A DNA stretch of 64,000 nucleotides from CAWCLK01 sp963796225 (lineage in GTDB: Bacteria > Actinomycetota > Nitriliruptoria > Nitriliruptorales > Nitriliruptoraceae). The stretch is from contig CAWCLK010000014.1 of the NCBI GenBank assembly GCA_963796225.1, forward strand, positions 1 through 64,000, written 5' to 3'. Position 1 is the first letter of the stretch, and each line of letters opens with the position of its first letter. The notes under the pieces were generated by a model. That model saw only the letters and a program-made list of their open reading frames with translations. It did no database searches and was not told the DNA's origin. The translations under genes and the position numbers were made by a program. Below, piece by piece: positions 8,599-17,670 of the stretch.

Positions 8599-9042
8599 CT
8601 ACTCGCCGGAGCCCTTCGCGGACCCCTCGAGCGTGGTCATGTCGAGGTCGTAGAGGAAGCACACGACCTCGCGGTCGTCGCTGACCTCCCACGTGCGGCC
8701 CGTCGGCACCAGGTGCGACGACACGAACCGCGAGTCCGCGTAGGGCGTCCCGACGTAGTCCTCGAACCGGTCGAGGCAGCCCTGGTCGGCCTGCGCGAGC
8801 ACCGGCTCGTCGCCGGGGAACGTGTCGCCCTCGAGGTCGAAGGTCGCGAAGACCTCGTTGTCGTGGGGCTCCGCGCAGTCCACGACGGGGACCTCGCCGA
8901 CCTCGCCGCCACCCTCGGCGGTCAGCTCGGTGACGTCGTCGAAGCAGGTGCCGGGTTCCAACGCGAACACGTTGCCGCCGGAGCACCCGGCCCCGAGGAG
9001 CACCATCCCCGCCACGACCGCGGGGCGCCACCGACGATGCAC
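8599..9042 (-). CDS. Lipoprotein with septum-formation-like domain
   Basis: Short secreted lipoprotein, 147 residues. A basic n-region and hydrophobic stretch (MHRRWRPAVVAGMVLLGAGC) end in a lipobox with Cys at about residue 20. The mature part carries the pattern GTCFDD ... VPVVDCAEPHDNEVFATFDL ... CLDRFEDYVG ... VCFLYD, whose paired cysteines and CAEPHDNEV core resemble the septum-formation (PF13845-like) domain of actinobacterial lipoproteins. The GTG start lies 4 bases after the mfd stop. Function not known; the domain name comes from weak links to division. Confidence 0.7.
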   Translation of the reverse strand: MHRRWRPAVVAGMVLLGAGCSGGNVFALEPGTCFDDVTELTAEGGGEVGEVPVVDCAEPHDNEVFATFDLEGDTFPGDEPVLAQADQGCLDRFEDYVGTPYADSRFVSSHLVPTGRTWEVSDDREVVCFLYDLDMTTLEGSAKGSGE

Positions 9043-9046
9043 GCTG

Positions 9047-12000
9047 TCATCTCGCCTTCGCGAACAGGTCCCGCAGCACCCCGGCGACCCAGCCGACGAG
9101 GTCGTCGGGCGTGGGCCGCGGCACGGGAATGATCAGGACACCGGCTTCGGAGGCGTAGGACGCCTCACCTCGGTGGCGACGATAGAGCCGGACCTGCTGG
9201 GAATCGGTCAGGGACACCGGCGAGAGCCGCAGCGCGGCGGGGCGCGTCCCCCGGGCCGGGGTGAGCACGACCTCGGTCAGGCCCCACCGGCGGACGGCGG
9301 CCTTCAGCGCGGCCAGCGTCATCAGCGCCCGGGCCGGGTCGGGCAGCGGACCGAAGCGGTCGACCAGCTCGCCCTCGACACGCTTGACGCCGGCGGCGTC
9401 GCGGATGGCGGAGATGCGCTTGTACAGGGCCAGGCGCTGGCCCTCGTCCTCGACGTAGTCGGTCGGCAGGTGGGCGTCGACGGGCAGCTCGAAGGTGATC
9501 TCGGTCTCGGTCTCGACCGGCTCGCCGGTGAGGTCGGCGACCTCCTCCTTCAGCAGCTGGCTGTACATGTCGAACCCGACGGCCGCCACGTGCCCGGACT
9601 GCTCGGCACCGACGACGTTGCCCGCCCCGCGGATCTCGAGGTCGCGCATGGCGATGGCCAGCCCGGAGCCGAGCCGGGCGTGGTCGGCGATGGTCTGCAG
9701 CCGCTCGTAGGCCGTCTCGGTCAGCGACACCGCCGGCGGGTACAGGAAGTAGGCGTAGCCGCGCTCGGAGGAGCGGCCGACCCGGCCTCGCAGCTGGTGC
9801 AGCTGGGACAGGCCGAGCAGGTCGGCACGTTCGATGATCAGCGTGTTGGCGTTGGGGACGTCGAGGCCGGACTCGACGATCGTGGTGCACACCAGCACGT
9901 CGAACTCGCGCTCCCAGAACCGGATCATCACCCGTTCGAGGTCGCGTTCGTCCATCTGCCCGTGGGCGACCTCGACCCGCGCGTCGGGGACCATGTCCTG
10001 GATGCCGGCGGCGACCGAGTGGATCGTGTCGACCTGGTTGTGCACGTAGAACACCTGGCCGTCACGCAGCAGCTCGCGGCGGATCGCCAGCGCGACCTGG
10101 CCCTCGTCGTACTCGCGCACGACGGTCATGATCGGCTGGCGGTCCTCGGGCGGCGTCTCGATCGTCGACAGGTCACGGATCCCGGACACGGCCATCTCGA
10201 GGGTCCGCGGGATCGGGGTGGCGGACATGCTGAGCACGTCCACGTGCGTGCGCAGCTGCTTGAGGCGCTCCTTCTGCGAGACGCCGAAGCGCTGCTCCTC
10301 GTCGACGACCACCAGGCCGAGGTCCTTCCACTCGGCGCTCTTCGCGAGCAGGGTGTGGGTGCCCACGACCAGGTCCACCGTGCCGGCCGCCATGCCGTCC
10401 AGCGTCGCCCGGCGGTCCGCGTCGGTGACGAACCGCGACAGCATCCGCAGCTCGACGGGGAAGCCCGCGAAGCGTTCGCGGAAGGTCTCGAAGTGCTGCT
10501 GGGCGAGGATGGTGGTGGGCACGAGCACGGCGACCTGGGTGCCGTCGAACACGGCCTTGGCCGCGGCCCGGACGGCGACCTCGGTCTTGCCGAAGCCCAC
10601 GTCCCCGGCGAGGATCCGGTCCATCGGCAGCGGGGCCTCCATGTCCCGCTTGATCTCCTCGATGACGGTGATCTGGTCGTCGGTCTCGACGTGCGGGAAG
10701 GCGTCCTCCAGCTCGCGCTGCATCGCCCCGTCCGGCGAGAACGCGTGGCCCGGGGCGTGCATCCGGGCGGCGTACAGCCGGATGAGCTCGGCGGCGATGT
10801 CCCGGACCGCCCCGCGCACGCGGTTCTTGGCCTTCTCCCACTGCGCCCCGCCCAGCCGCATCGGCCGTGGGATCTCGCCACCCTGGTAGCGCGCCACCGC
10901 GTCGACCTGGTCGGAGGGCACGAACAGCTGGTCGCCGTTGGCGTACTCGAGCTTGACGTAGTCGCGGGTGACCGAGCGGCCGTCGGGTCCGGTGACCTCG
11001 CGGGTGACCATCCCGCGGTAGATCCCGACCCCGTGGGTGCGGTGCACGACGGCGTCGCCCTCGTCGAGCTTGAGCACGGTCTCGGCGGCCTTGGTGCGCG
11101 CGCCCATGCGGCGCCCCGCCCGGCCGGTGCGCCGCGGGCCGAACAGGTCCCACTCGCCGAGCACCGCGAGGCCGAGCTCCTCGGACAGGAACCCGGTGCG
11201 CAGCGTGGACGGGGCGATCTCGACCCGGCCGGCCGGGTGCGTCCGGGTCGAGCTGGTCCCGCAGGTCGGCCGGCACGGTCTGCTCGCCGAGCACGTCGCG
11301 CAGGCGGCGCGACGGTCCCGGGCCCATCGTGGTGAGCACGACCCGCAGGTCGCTCGCGGAGCAGCCGACGTGATCGTTCGCCGATCGCCTGCACGTCGCC
11401 CTTGAACGACTCCCACGGGATGCCGGGCAGCCGGCTGTCGCCGAACGCCGGCAGGTCCCAGCGGGCGCCGGTGACCCGGTCGAGCACCGCCTCGACGGAG
11501 GCGAACCCGCCTTCCGAGAACAGGTGCGACCCGTCGGGCAGCTCCCAGGCGACGCTGGCGAGGACCTCGGCCTCCTCGGCGACCTTGGTGGCCCGCTCGT
11601 TGAGCAGCATCGGGTCGACCAGCGCCACGCCGGCGCCCTCGGGCAGGAAGTCGGGCAGCAGGGCGGGGCGGGGATGCAGGAGGGTCACCAGCGACTCGGC
11701 GCCCTCGAAGGCGATCCCCTCGGCGAGCCGTTCCAGCGACCCGGCCAGGCTGGGCATCAGGGCCATCTGCTCGCTCGCGCGTGCCCGCAGGGCCTCGTCG
11801 AGGACGAGCTCGCGGGCCGGGTCGAGCAGCACGTCGTCGATCGACTCGATCGAGCGCTGGTCGCCGACGCCGAAGGTGCGCAGCGACTCGATGTCGTCGC
11901 CCCAGAACTCGACGCGGATCGCGTGGTCGCCAGCGGTGGGGAACACGTCGACGATGCCGCCGCGGACGGCGAACTCGCCCCGCTGCTCGACCTGCGCGGT

Positions 12001-12555
12001 GCGCGAGTAGCCGAGCTCGGCCAGCGACTCGACCAGCCCGTCGAATCCCACGTCCGAGCGGGTGTGCAGGTGCAGCGGGCGGCGCCCCGCCAGTGCGGGG
12101 TCCATCGGCTGCAGCACGGCCCGGACCGGGGCGACCACGGCCAGCACCGGGTGGTCGTGCGCCTCGGGGTGGGCGAGGCGGTCCAGCGCCTGCAGCCGGC
12201 GCCCGACGGTGGCGGGCTGGGGCGACAGGCGTTCGTGCGGGAGGGTCTCCCACGGCGGGAAGAAGACGACGCGGTCCTCGCCGAGGAACGCCGCCATGCC
12301 GTCCACCAGCGCCTGCGCGTCGGAGGTGCGGGGCGTGACGACCAGCAGGGGCGTCGCGCGTTCGGCGAGCAGCGACAGGTGGAAGGCGCGCGCAGCCGGC
12401 GAGACGGCCAGCACCTCACCGCCGAGCTCCTCGAGCAGCTCGTCACGGCCGTGGCGCAGCAGCGGGGCGAGCGGCCCGACGGCCAGGCCGGGATCGGTGA
12501 CGGTCGCCACCGCCCGCGACACGGCGTCGCGGGGGTCCGAGGTGGGGTCGGGCAT
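9047..12555 (-). CDS. mfd: Transcription-repair coupling factor Mfd, two frameshifts
   Basis: ATP-dependent translocase that removes RNA polymerase stalled at DNA lesions and recruits UvrA. Order of domains: UvrB-like N-terminus (PPWETLPHERLSP, then RGGIVDVFPT), RNA-polymerase-interacting CarD-like domain (GDAVVHRTHGVGIYRGM ... QLFVPSDQVD), helicase motor with GDVGFGKTEVA (Walker A), VVDEEQRFGV (DEEQ), MSATPIPRTL, and the C-terminal TRCF domain. The frame shifts near 11370-11385 and again near 11230-11245; between them the third frame reads VLTTMGPGPSRRLRDVLGEQ, which fits. About 1,170 residues in total, normal. Probably intact in the organism. Confidence 0.93.
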
Positions 12556-12588
12556 GGCAGGGCCTCACGGGGCGCGCACGACGACAGG

Positions 12589-12612
12589 CCGGCCACGGGT
12601 TCGCGTGGCCGG
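12589..12612. terminator. Stem-loop between DUF4191 gene and mfd
   Basis: CCGGCCACG, a 6-base loop, then CGTGGCCGG: a perfect 9-bp GC-rich stem. It lies between the end of the DUF4191 gene and the start of mfd on the minus strand, 34 bases before the mfd ATG. There is no T-run, so its role (terminator, attenuator or mRNA 5' structure) is open. Confidence 0.45.
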
Positions 12613-12739
12613 TGTCGCGGCGATCTCTGGGGCGCGTCCGCCGGGGCGGGCGCGCCATGGGACTGCAGAGCGTGCCCGACCCGCCTCGAACCCGCCACCT
12701 CCGCGGAACGCCCGACCCCGTGGCCGCGGCCCGCGGGGA

Positions 12740-12784
12740 TGCTGCGGAGGTTTCACTCATGCAGCGAGCGAAAGCTCCGCAGCA
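12740..12784. terminator. Long near-perfect hairpin downstream of DUF4191 gene
   Basis: Outer arms TGCTGCGGAG and CTCCGCAGCA pair perfectly (10 bp). Inside, TTTC/GAAA and CTC/GAG pair with single mismatches between blocks, leaving a 7-base loop: about 17 paired positions in 45 bases. It lies 35 bases beyond the DUF4191 stop. It may be an actinobacterial terminator without a T-run, or a dispersed palindromic repeat. The 263-base gap holding it and the second stem-loop has no gene I can support. Confidence 0.55.
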
Positions 12785-12818
12785 CCGGGGCCGGGGTGAG
12801 GCGGGCGGGCGGGGCGGG

Positions 12819-13457
12819 TCAGCGCATCTTCTTGCCCGGGTTGGGCATGTAGCCCTTGGGCATCGGCACGTCGCGGTCCAGCGGCTTGAGGCGCCGTTCG
12901 AGCTTGGGGACCTCGGTCTTCTTCAGCTCGCGGGGCAGCTTGGTCAGTGCCACCTGCAGCTTGTGGATGGAGGTCAGGCCCTCGTCCTCGCCGACGACGA
13001 TGGTGTGGATCGGCACGTCACCCGAGATGCGCTTGAGCCGCTTGCGTTCCTGGGCGAGCAGCTGCTTGGCGCCGTTGGGGTGGCCCTCCCCGACCAGCAC
13101 GATCCCGCACCGGCCGACCACGCGGTGCACCAGGTCCTGCTTCTTGTTGAACGCCACCGCGGGGCTGACGAACCACTGGCCACGCATGACGTTGAGGACG
13201 GCGGCGGCCGCCCCGGGCTGGCCCTCGATCGCGGCGTACTGGGCCGACTGCGCCCGGCGGCCGAACATGACCAGGCCGACCGTGGCGGCGGCCAGCACGG
13301 CGATCACGAACCACAGCCAGCTGCCCGACACGATGCCGACGACGACGAACCCGACGAGCGTCGCGATGGTCGGGCCGAGCACGACCAGGGCGAGGCGGGG
13401 GTCGTGCTGGGAGGTCAGCTCCCAGGCCTGGCGGAGCTGCGCGATGCGTTCTCTCAC
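12819..13457 (-). CDS. DUF4191 domain membrane protein
   Basis: Conserved actinobacterial protein of unknown function, 212 residues. Two transmembrane helices (about residues 23-42 and 45-65) are followed by a soluble domain: VMRGQWFVSPAVAFN, VVGRCGIVLVGEGHP, LLAQERKRLKRI, and a Lys/Arg-rich C-terminus ending GYMPNPGKKMR. The pattern matches DUF4191. It sits 33 bases after pth and before mfd on the same strand. No catalytic motif is seen. Confidence 0.8.
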   Translation of the reverse strand: MRERIAQLRQAWELTSQHDPRLALVVLGPTIATLVGFVVVGIVSGSWLWFVIAVLAAATVGLVMFGRRAQSAQYAAIEGQPGAAAAVLNVMRGQWFVSPAVAFNKKQDLVHRVVGRCGIVLVGEGHPNGAKQLLAQERKRLKRISGDVPIHTIVVGEDEGLTSIHKLQVALTKLPRELKKTEVPKLERRLKPLDRDVPMPKGYMPNPGKKMR

Positions 13458-13490
13458 GGTCGGTCCTTCTCGCGGGGCGACGCCGGGACG

Positions 13491-14117
13491 TCAGCCACGG
13501 GCGTGGTAGCGGTTCTGCACGGGCGCGCCCGGCGGGTCAACTCGGGCGTGGTAGCGGTTCTGGACGGGCGCCAGGCCCTCGGCGACCAGCAGCTCGACGG
13601 CGTCCGCGGCGTGCTCGAGGGCGATGTCGACCTCGTCGCGCTCGGCCGGGGCGAAGCGTCGCAGCACGAAGTCCTTGACGGGCTGGCGACCGGGGGGACG
13701 GCCGATCCCGATGCGCAGGCGGTAGGAGTCGTTGGTGCCGAGCGCACGGTCGACGTCGGTGGCGCCGTTGTGGCCGTTGACCCCGCCGCCGAACTTCACG
13801 CGGAAGGTGCCGGGGTCGAGGTCGATCTCGTCGTAGGCGACCACGACGCGCTCGGGCGGCACCGAGTACCAGTGGGCGGCCTGCTGGACCGACCCACCGG
13901 AGGTGTTCATGTAGGACATGGGGACGACCAGGGCCACACGGGTGCCGTCGAGGCGGATCTCGGTGGCCTCGCACCGCGTCTTCTTCTGACGTTCGAGCTC
14001 GCGGTGGTGACGACGCGCCAGCAGGCGGACCAGGTCCGCGCCGACGTTGTGGCGGGTCCCGCCGTACTCGTCCTCGGGGTTGCCGAGGCCGGCGACGAGC
14101 CAGCGCTCGTCCGTCAT
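13491..14117 (-). CDS. pth: Peptidyl-tRNA hydrolase (Pth) with duplicated C-terminal tail
   Basis: Cleaves peptidyl-tRNA released from stalled ribosomes. GLGNPEDEYGGTRHNVG carries the catalytic His at about residue 23; SYMNTSGGSV and YDEIDLDPG (catalytic Asp) and the GHNG motif follow. Length 208, slightly long. The extra length is a C-terminal tail in which APVQNRYHAR occurs twice, reflecting a 29-bp DNA repeat with a 45-bp period (13498-13526 and 13543-13571, one mismatch). Catalytic core unaffected. It lies in the conserved glmU-prs-rplY-pth order. Confidence 0.93.
   Translation of the reverse strand: MTDERWLVAGLGNPEDEYGGTRHNVGADLVRLLARRHHRELERQKKTRCEATEIRLDGTRVALVVPMSYMNTSGGSVQQAAHWYSVPPERVVVAYDEIDLDPGTFRVKFGGGVNGHNGATDVDRALGTNDSYRLRIGIGRPPGRQPVKDFVLRRFAPAERDEVDIALEHAADAVELLVAEGLAPVQNRYHARVDPPGAPVQNRYHARG
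13498..13571. repeat. Two-copy tandem repeat, 45-bp period, at the 3' end of pth
   Basis: CGGGCGTGGTAGCGGTTCTG followed by one variable base and ACGGGCGC occurs at 13498 and at 13543, 28 of 29 bases identical. The period is a multiple of three, so it duplicates APVQNRYHAR in frame at the Pth C-terminus. Only two copies, inside a gene: not a CRISPR. Confidence 0.85.
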
Positions 14118-14209
14118 GGTGTGTCGCCTTCGTGTCGGGGTCCGACGGTAGTGCGCGAGGGCCCCGCGCCGGTGCGCGGGGCCCTCGGGACGTCAGGCGG
14201 CGGCCGGAC

Positions 14210-14929
14210 TCACTCCTCGTCGCCGGCGTTGCCCTCGGTGGCGGCCTCCTCGGCAGCCGCGTCGAGGCCCTCGGCCTCGGGCGCCTCGGCCTCCTCGAGT
14301 GCCTCGAGGTCCTCGGCCTCCTCCTCGGGGCCACCCTCGAGGGCCTCGAGGGCCTCCTCGGAGATCGGGGCGTTGATCGTCACGACGGTGCGCTCGTGCT
14401 CGATGTCGAAGTGCGCGCCCTCGGGCAGCTGGTCGAGCAGGTCCTCGACGCGGCGAACGTCGCCGATGGTCATGCCATCGAGGTCCAGGACGAACTCGTT
14501 CGGCGTCTCCAGCGGCTTGACCATGATCGGCACCGTGTAGAGCACGAGGTTGGTCACGCCGCCCTCGAGCGAGGTGGCGTCCTCGTTGTGCAGGTGGACC
14601 GGGATCTCGGCCGGGTAGAGCGTGTTGCGGTCGACGTTCTGGAAGTCGACGTGCATCAGGTCACCGCGGACGGCGTGGCGCTGGATGTCACGGATGATCG
14701 ACAGGTGCTCCTCGCCCTCGACCTCGAGCCGGATGAGGACGTTCAGCCCCGCCTCGGTCCGCAGCGCGTGGTAGAGCTCGAGGTTGTCGACGTCGACCGC
14801 GACGCTGCCGATGTCGGCCCCGTAGAGGATGCCGGGGACGCGCCCCGTCTTGCGCAGGCGCTTGGCGGCGCCCTTGCCCTTGTGCTCGTCGGTGCGGGCG
14901 TTGGCGGTGAGCTTGACCTGGGTGGCCAT
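14210..14929 (-). CDS. rplY: 50S ribosomal protein L25/Ctc
   Basis: 5S-rRNA-binding ribosomal protein of the long TL5/Ctc class. The N-terminal L25 domain (about residues 5-95) shows KGAAKRLRKTGRVPGILYG and HLSIIRDIQRHAVRGDLMHVDF; the C-terminal beta domain (about 100-190) follows, and the last ~50 residues are an acidic Glu/Ala-rich tail with repeated EALE/EAE units. The 239-residue length is typical for actinobacteria. ATG at 14929 precedes MATQVKLTANART. It sits between prs and pth, the usual place. Confidence 0.93.
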   Translation of the reverse strand: MATQVKLTANARTDEHKGKGAAKRLRKTGRVPGILYGADIGSVAVDVDNLELYHALRTEAGLNVLIRLEVEGEEHLSIIRDIQRHAVRGDLMHVDFQNVDRNTLYPAEIPVHLHNEDATSLEGGVTNLVLYTVPIMVKPLETPNEFVLDLDGMTIGDVRRVEDLLDQLPEGAHFDIEHERTVVTINAPISEEALEALEGGPEEEAEDLEALEEAEAPEAEGLDAAAEEAATEGNAGDEE

Positions 14930-15179
14930 GGATGGTGCCTTCGTGTGGGTGGGCCCCACGTGGGTCGATCGACGGCGCGTCGGTCGGCGGGAGGCCCGGT
15001 CGGGGCCCGGCCGCGTCCCGTGCCGCACGAGGCGACGGCGGGCCGAAGGCGAGATGTCACGCGGGGAGCGTGCCGATGTCCCGGTCAGGTGAGGGGACGG
15101 TGTGCGGCACACGTCCGGCCCGCACCAGCGGGCCGTGCCGACCACGGTACCGCCGCGCTCGCCCGACCGGCAACCGCGA

Positions 15180-16166
15180 TCAGACGTTCTCGCCGGCGAA
15201 GATCTCGCTGACCGACTGGTCCTCGAAGACGGCCCGCAGCGCCGACGCGAGGATCGGGGCGATCGAGAGCACCACGAGCTTGGTGGAGCGGCGCTCGGGC
15301 GGGATCGGCAGCGTGTTGGTGACGACGATCTTCTCGATCTCGGACTCGTCGAGACGCTGCTTGGCCGGGCCGGAGAACAGCGGGTGGGTGGCCAGCGCGA
15401 TGACCTCCTTGGCGCCCCGCTCCTTGAGCAGCTTCGCCGCCCCGCAGATCGTCCCGGCGGTGTCGATCATGTCGTCGATGAGGATGCAGGTGCGGCCCTC
15501 GACGTGGCCGATGACCTCGCGGGTCTCGGAGACGTTGTGCTGGCTGGGGTCCCGGCGCTTGTGCAGGATGGCGATGGGCGAGCCGAGCTGGCCGGCGAAC
15601 TTCTCGGTGAGGCGCACCCGCCCCGCGTCCGGCGACACGATCACCCGGTCCTCGGGGGCGGTGTTCTCCTCGATCCACTGCAGCAGCAGCGGCAGGGCCG
15701 TGAGGTGGTCGAAGGGGTCGTCGAAGAAGCCCTGGATCTGGCCGGTGTGCAGGTCGACCGACATGATCCGGTCGACCCCGGCGACCTCGTACATGTCCGC
15801 GATCAGCTTGGCCGCGATCGCTTCGCGGGACAGGGTCTTCTTGTCGGAGCGGCTGTACCCGTAGTAGGGCACCACGGCGACGATGCGCTTGGCCGACGCG
15901 CGCTTGAGCGCGTCGATCATGATCAGCTGCTCCATCAGGAAGTCGTTGACGGACAACCCGTTCGGCATCGACACGTGCGACTGGATCACGAAGACGTCGG
16001 CGCCCCGCACCGACTCGTCGAACCGCGCGTACAGCTCGCCGTTGGCGAACACGTCGAGCCCGGCCTTGCCGAGCCGCATGCCCAGGTGGTCGGCGACCTC
16101 GCGCGCGAGCTCCGGGTTGGACCCCCCGGAGAAGATCATCATGCGCTTCTTGGTGACGACTTCCAT
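15180..16166 (-). CDS. prs: Ribose-phosphate pyrophosphokinase
   Basis: Makes PRPP from ribose 5-phosphate and ATP for purine, pyrimidine, His and Trp synthesis. Motifs: FSGGSNPELA at the N-terminus, FANGELYARF, PYYGYSRSDKK, the metal-binding SVDLHTGQIQGFF, and the PRPP loop ILIDDMIDTAGT. 328 residues, ATG start. It follows glmU with a 54-base gap, a common actinobacterial operon linking UDP-GlcNAc and PRPP production. Confidence 0.96.
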   Translation of the reverse strand: MEVVTKKRMMIFSGGSNPELAREVADHLGMRLGKAGLDVFANGELYARFDESVRGADVFVIQSHVSMPNGLSVNDFLMEQLIMIDALKRASAKRIVAVVPYYGYSRSDKKTLSREAIAAKLIADMYEVAGVDRIMSVDLHTGQIQGFFDDPFDHLTALPLLLQWIEENTAPEDRVIVSPDAGRVRLTEKFAGQLGSPIAILHKRRDPSQHNVSETREVIGHVEGRTCILIDDMIDTAGTICGAAKLLKERGAKEVIALATHPLFSGPAKQRLDESEIEKIVVTNTLPIPPERRSTKLVVLSIAPILASALRAVFEDQSVSEIFAGENV

Positions 16167-16220
16167 CGTCCTCCCGATGCGTGGGGGCGGGCGCGTGCGG
16201 GGAAGGGGTGGCGAGGGTAG

Positions 16221-17615
16221 TCAGGTCTCGGGGGCGTCCTCGCCGCGACGGCGGGCGGCCCAGCCGTCCTTGACGGTCTGGCGCGACCGGGCGATGGCCA
16301 GCGCGTCCGCGGGGACGTCGTCGGTGATGGTCGAGCCGGCCGCGACGAAGGCGCCGGCGCCGATGGTGACCGGGGCGACCAGCATGGTGTCGCAGCCGAT
16401 GAACGCCCCGTCCTCGATCTCGGTGTGGTGCTTGTCCGTGCCGTCGTAGTTGACGGTGACCGCCCCGGCCGAGAAGTTCACGCCCTCGCCGATGGTGGTG
16501 TCCCCGACGTAGGACAGGTGCGGCACCTTGGACCCCGCCCCGATCGTGGACTTCTTGACCTCGACGAACCCGCCGGTCTTCGCCGCCCGTTCGAGCCGGG
16601 CGCCGGGGCGCAGGTAGGTGAAGGGGCCGACCGTCGCGTCCGGGCCGATGGAGGCCCCCTCGCACACGGACTGGCGGACGTGCGCCCCGTCCTCGACCTC
16701 GGTGTCGGTCAGCTGCGTGTACGGCCCCACGACGGCGTTGCTGCCGACGCGGGTGGCGCCCTCGAGCAGGCAGCCGGGCTGCACGACGGTGTCCACGCCC
16801 ACCTCGACCGTCACGTCGACGTAGGTCGAGGTCGGGTCGACCACGGTGACCCCACCCTCGGTCATCAGCCGGTGCAGGTGGCGGCGGCGCAGCACGGCCG
16901 CGGCGGCGGCGAGCTGGGCCCGGTCGTTCACGCCGGCGATCTCCTCGGCCGGGCAGACGTGGCCCGCGACCGGGACACCGTCGGCGACGAGCAGGCCGAC
17001 GACGTCGGTGACGTAGCGCTCGCCCTGGTCGTTGCCGTGCCCCACGGCCGACAGCCGGTCGGCCAGCCCCTCGACCGGGAACACGTACATGCCGCCGTTG
17101 ATCTCGTCGACGGCACGCTGGGCGTCCGTCGCGTCGCCGTGCTCGACGATGCCACGCACACCGCCGTCGTCGTCACGGAGCACCCGGCCGTACCCGGTGG
17201 GGTCGTCGAGGACGCTGGACAGCAGCGCCCCCTCCCCCGGCGGCGTGTCGGCCAGGCGACCCAGCGTGTCGGGCGTGAGCAGGGGCACGTCCCCGTTGAG
17301 CACCATCACCGTCGTGATGTCGTCGCCCAGGGCGGGCAGCGCCACCTCGACGGCGTGGCCGGTGCCGTGCTGCTCGGCCTGCAGGACCGTGCTCAGGCCG
17401 TCGAGGTCGTGGGCTGCGGCCTCGGCACGGACCTCGTCGGCCTGGTGGCCGACGACCACCACGACCTGGCCGAGGCCGAGGGGCCGGACGGCCTCGAGCA
17501 CGTGGCCGAGCAGCGACCGCCCCGCCGCGGGGTGCAGCACCTTGGCGGTGTCGGACTTCAGGCGGGTGCCCTTGCCGGCGGCGAGGACGATCGCGGCGAC
17601 GTGGTCACGGGACAC
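16221..17615 (-). CDS. glmU: Bifunctional GlcNAc-1-P uridyltransferase / GlcN-1-P acetyltransferase
   Basis: Makes UDP-GlcNAc for peptidoglycan. The N-terminal pyrophosphorylase domain (about residues 1-230) begins with LAAGKGTRLKSDTAKVLH, and NGDVPLL carries the metal-binding Asp. The C-terminal left-handed beta-helix (about 250-445) shows hexapeptide repeats (VGPYTQL, IGPDATVGPFTYLRPGA) and the acetyl-CoA region with GGFVEVKKSTIGAGSKV and LSYVGD. 464 residues, normal. It starts the glmU-prs-rplY-pth run and borders the accessory block. Confidence 0.96.
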   Translation of the reverse strand: MSRDHVAAIVLAAGKGTRLKSDTAKVLHPAAGRSLLGHVLEAVRPLGLGQVVVVVGHQADEVRAEAAAHDLDGLSTVLQAEQHGTGHAVEVALPALGDDITTVMVLNGDVPLLTPDTLGRLADTPPGEGALLSSVLDDPTGYGRVLRDDDGGVRGIVEHGDATDAQRAVDEINGGMYVFPVEGLADRLSAVGHGNDQGERYVTDVVGLLVADGVPVAGHVCPAEEIAGVNDRAQLAAAAAVLRRRHLHRLMTEGGVTVVDPTSTYVDVTVEVGVDTVVQPGCLLEGATRVGSNAVVGPYTQLTDTEVEDGAHVRQSVCEGASIGPDATVGPFTYLRPGARLERAAKTGGFVEVKKSTIGAGSKVPHLSYVGDTTIGEGVNFSAGAVTVNYDGTDKHHTEIEDGAFIGCDTMLVAPVTIGAGAFVAAGSTITDDVPADALAIARSRQTVKDGWAARRRGEDAPET

Positions 17616-17670
17616 ACGGGACCCTTCGACGGGAGCGGTCGGACGACCGCCAACCGTAGAGGGCGTGGTC

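Noticed and set aside
8822..11335. An 837-codon plus-strand frame
   Set aside because: Antisense shadow of mfd and the lipoprotein gene; no recognisable motif.
12660..12710. TTCGA-containing stretch resembling a tRNA T-arm on the minus strand
   Set aside because: Flanking five-base stems (GGCGG, GCGGG) do not pair and no acceptor or anticodon arm is present.
13498..13571. Possible CRISPR repeat-spacer unit
   Set aside because: Only two copies, inside pth, period divisible by three; a coding tandem duplication.
14930..15179. Riboswitch or small RNA in the 250-base gap between prs and rplY
   Set aside because: Only a 10-bp palindrome GTCGATCGAC (14964-14973) and GC-rich sequence; no conserved RNA motif or structure I could support.
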